Shown here piece by piece: positions 61,998 through 64,000 of a stretch of 64,000 nt of DNA. Each line of letters starts with the position of its first letter. The first letter of the stretch is position 1. The notes beneath the pieces are model-generated. The model made no database searches. It was given only the letters and a program-made list of their open reading frames with translations, and was not told the DNA's origin. Made by a program: the position numbers and the translations under genes. The DNA is from GCA-2709075 sp038146865 (GTDB lineage: Bacteria > Pseudomonadota > Alphaproteobacteria > MPNO01 > UBA2964): NCBI GenBank assembly GCA_038146865.1, contig JAYQSL010000005.1:1-64000 (forward strand), read 5' to 3'.

Positions 61998-64000
61998 CTA
62001 TTTCGCTGGTTCGGCCGCGTCGTCTTTACTGCCGATCGTTGCAATGACTTCTAGCTGTCGACGGTATGGGATTTCATTCACCCCCAGGACAATTACATCT
62101 TTTATATGAATACCAAGAAAATTCATTAATTTTTTTCGCACTGCCGCATGAGTGACCACGACTCCTTTTTTTCCTAAATTTGCCTGGGACTCGAGGGCGT
62201 TGTTGACCTCGGTGACGATGCCTTCAGCCATATTTGTATCCAGCATCAACACATCGGCATCAAATTGGTTGGCTGCCGCCAAAAGTAGTTGCTCGATTTC
62301 TGACTCAAATACAACCACTGGCAGAGCGTCGTTTACTGGCACAATTTGCTGAATCAAAAGTTCTACAAGAGCAGGTCTAAGCGACTCCGCGATTTCTTCA
62401 TTTGAGAAGCCCTTTGCCTGAATATTTGATATATGTTCTAAGATCTTTCTGAGATCGATTATCGGAATGCGGTCTTGTAATAATTGTTTGAGAACGCTTG
62501 TTAGATTAGCTAAGCTTATTACCTTAGGTATAACTGACTCGACTAAATGAGGTGAGGTTTTCGCCAAGTTATCAAGTAAAATCTGGGTGTCGTCCTGCCC
62601 AAGAACTTCATGAGCGTTATTTTTGATGATTGAGCTCAGGTGCGTCGCAATAATAGCATCCGGATCCACAACAACATGGTTGTCAGCCTCAGCTTCGACT
62701 TGTTGATCAGATTCGATCCATGTTGAATCCATACCGAAAGCGGGGTCTTTCACATTTATGCCATCCAGTTTTTCCAATGACTCAGGGGATGGTAGAGCAA
62801 GTTTCTTACCCATATAAACGGTATCCTCTCCAAGTATGATCTGGCCAATTTTGATGCGATAGGTGTCTTGAGAAAGTGACAAATCATCTGTGATCCTCAC
62901 CTGAGGAACTACGAAACCAATCTCTTTGGAAAGTTCTTTTCGGACCGTTGCTATGCGGGTCGCCAGTGGGGCCCCATCTTGCCCACTTATAAGATCGAGA
63001 AGACTGAAGCTTAGGATAACCGATATTGCGGCATTGTCACTGATATCATTTATTTCAACCGATCTTTCGTCTGGAGGATCCTCTACCGATAATGTTGTGG
63101 CGTCTAAGTCCATGGTTTGTCTTCTGGCTTTTCGCGCTAACATTAAACCGATTCCCGCCGCCCCAATTCCAAAAGTAAAAAAAAGTAAATTTGGCATGCC
63201 AGGGATAAGCCCCAGTAGTCCAAGAACAGCAGCAACAGGGAACCAAGCCCTGGAAATTGAGATCTCTTCAGCGACTTGCTCGGCCATATCACGCCCGGCA
63301 GAAACCCGGGTAACGATTATTGCGGTCCCGATGGATAATAGGAGGGATGGGATAGCAGCTGCTAGACCATCGCCAACGGACAGCAATATATACGTTTCTG
63401 CTGCTATCGATAAAGGGAGTCCGTGTTGCCCGATGCCGATAGCCAGGCCCCCAATGATATTGATTGCTAATATGAGGACAGCCGCTATTGCATCTCCTTT
63501 TACAAATTTAGTGGCGCCGTCCATTGCGCTGTAAAAGTCAGTTTCTTTACCCAATTCCTCGCGTTTCTTTAGAGCCTCTTCAGGAGTAAGGACTCCTGCA
63601 TTTATATCGGCATCTATCGCCATTTGTTTTCCAGGCATTGAGTCGAGCGTAAACCGGGCAGAAACTTCTGATACCCTTCCGGCACCCTTCGTAATCACAA
63701 TAAGGTTGATAATAATGAGGATGGTGAATACGAAAATTCCCACTGCAAAGTTTCCGCCGATTACAAACTCACCAAAAGCTTCAATCACTCTGCCCGCGGC
63801 ACCGGGTCCGTTCTGACCCTCGCTAAGAACGACCCTTGTTGATGCCACGTTCAAAGCGAGCCGTAACACTGTGGCTACCAAAAGGATGGTCGGAAAGCTG
63901 GAGAAATCGAGTGGCCGGAAGGTATGTAGCGCGAGCATGAGAACTAGAAGTCCAATCATAATATTGGTCGCGAAAAATACATCCAAAGCCAATGGGGGGA
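61998..64000 (-). CDS. flhA: Flagellar biosynthesis export gate protein FlhA (5' end outside the window)
   Basis: The export gate of the flagellar type III secretion system. The frame is open to the right edge of the window, so the true start lies beyond 64000. The N-terminal half has about seven visible membrane segments, the conserved F-P-T-I-L-L-V-A-T-V-L-R-L-A-L-N-V-A-S-T-R near the right edge and the D-S-M-P-G-K-Q-M-A-I-D loop (the FHIPEP region). The C-terminal cytosolic domain (about 330 residues) ends near V-I-A-T-I-G. It is the first visible gene of the flhA-flhF-flhG-fliA operon. Confidence 0.96.
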   Translation of the reverse strand, partial: PPLALDVFFATNIMIGLLVLMLALHTFRPLDFSSFPTILLVATVLRLALNVASTRVVLSEGQNGPGAAGRVIEAFGEFVIGGNFAVGIFVFTILIIINLIVITKGAGRVSEVSARFTLDSMPGKQMAIDADINAGVLTPEEALKKREELGKETDFYSAMDGATKFVKGDAIAAVLILAINIIGGLAIGIGQHGLPLSIAAETYILLSVGDGLAAAIPSLLLSIGTAIIVTRVSAGRDMAEQVAEEISISRAWFPVAAVLGLLGLIPGMPNLLFFTFGIGAAGIGLMLARKARRQTMDLDATTLSVEDPPDERSVEINDISDNAAISVILSFSLLDLISGQDGAPLATRIATVRKELSKEIGFVVPQVRITDDLSLSQDTYRIKIGQIILGEDTVYMGKKLALPSPESLEKLDGINVKDPAFGMDSTWIESDQQVEAEADNHVVVDPDAIIATHLSSIIKNNAHEVLGQDDTQILLDNLAKTSPHLVESVIPKVISLANLTSVLKQLLQDRIPIIDLRKILEHISNIQAKGFSNEEIAESLRPALVELLIQQIVPVNDALPVVVFESEIEQLLLAAANQFDADVLMLDTNMAEGIVTEVNNALESQANLGKKGVVVTHAAVRKKLMNFLGIHIKDVIVLGVNEIPYRRQLEVIATIGSKDDAAEPAK

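Overview
The window looks like chromosomal DNA of a free-living, flagellated alphaproteobacterium, probably marine. The evidence is a GcrA cell-cycle regulator (restricted to Alphaproteobacteria), a moderately AT-rich composition, TRAP and Bug-type solute-binding proteins, and a flagellar cluster with a sigma-54-like promoter. I cannot name a genus. Rhodospirillales or SAR116-like groups are only a guess.

Layout. 1-2.1 kb: the end of nrdA, nrdB and a RidA-like gene. 2.2-10.5 kb: nucleotide-sugar genes (UDP-xylose synthase, a wrecked GDP-fucose synthase, a UDP-glucuronate 4-epimerase type enzyme) around a VOC protein, a ChaC-type enzyme, a cysteine-dioxygenase-like cupin, and a coupled oxidoreductase/acyl-CoA synthetase pair. 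10.5-18.2 kb: housekeeping genes (speD-speE, FAD-linked 2-hydroxyacid dehydrogenase, Sua5, CysQ, SDR, GST, SRAP, GcrA). 18.2-40.1 kb: a transport and catabolism region with a TRAP transporter, hyuA-hyuB, two orphan Bug receptors, an amidohydrolase, an orphan molybdenum hydroxylase subunit, a Rieske oxygenase, an M24 relative, a dihydroxyphthalate-decarboxylase-like protein, an enolase-superfamily enzyme, an opine-dehydrogenase-like protein, an LLM flavoenzyme and a GMC oxidoreductase. No transcription factor is seen in that stretch. 40.2-49.1 kb: tRNA-Val(CAC), an EamA exporter, a DUF3108 protein, glmU-glmS, a GAF protein, a DUF2237 protein and a BASS symporter. 49.5-64 kb: flagellar genes in two convergent blocks, flgG-H-I-J-K-L-SLT-flgF on + and flhA-flhF-flhG-fliA-orphan on -.

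How the genes fit together. The flagellar blocks supply the rod, L and P rings, hook-filament junction, a peptidoglycan lyase, the export gate and the sigma-28/FlhFG control module. FlgK is enormous (1405 residues) and flgA is not in its usual place. The catabolic region reads as uptake receptors plus oxidoreductases for small organic acids or N-heterocycles, but the substrates cannot be fixed from sequence.

Three genes are out of frame. The GDP-fucose synthase has about four indels plus loss of the catalytic Tyr and is probably a true pseudogene. glmS and flhF each carry one homopolymer-length indel, which may be sequencing error. No CRISPR array, prophage, insertion sequence or integrase was seen.
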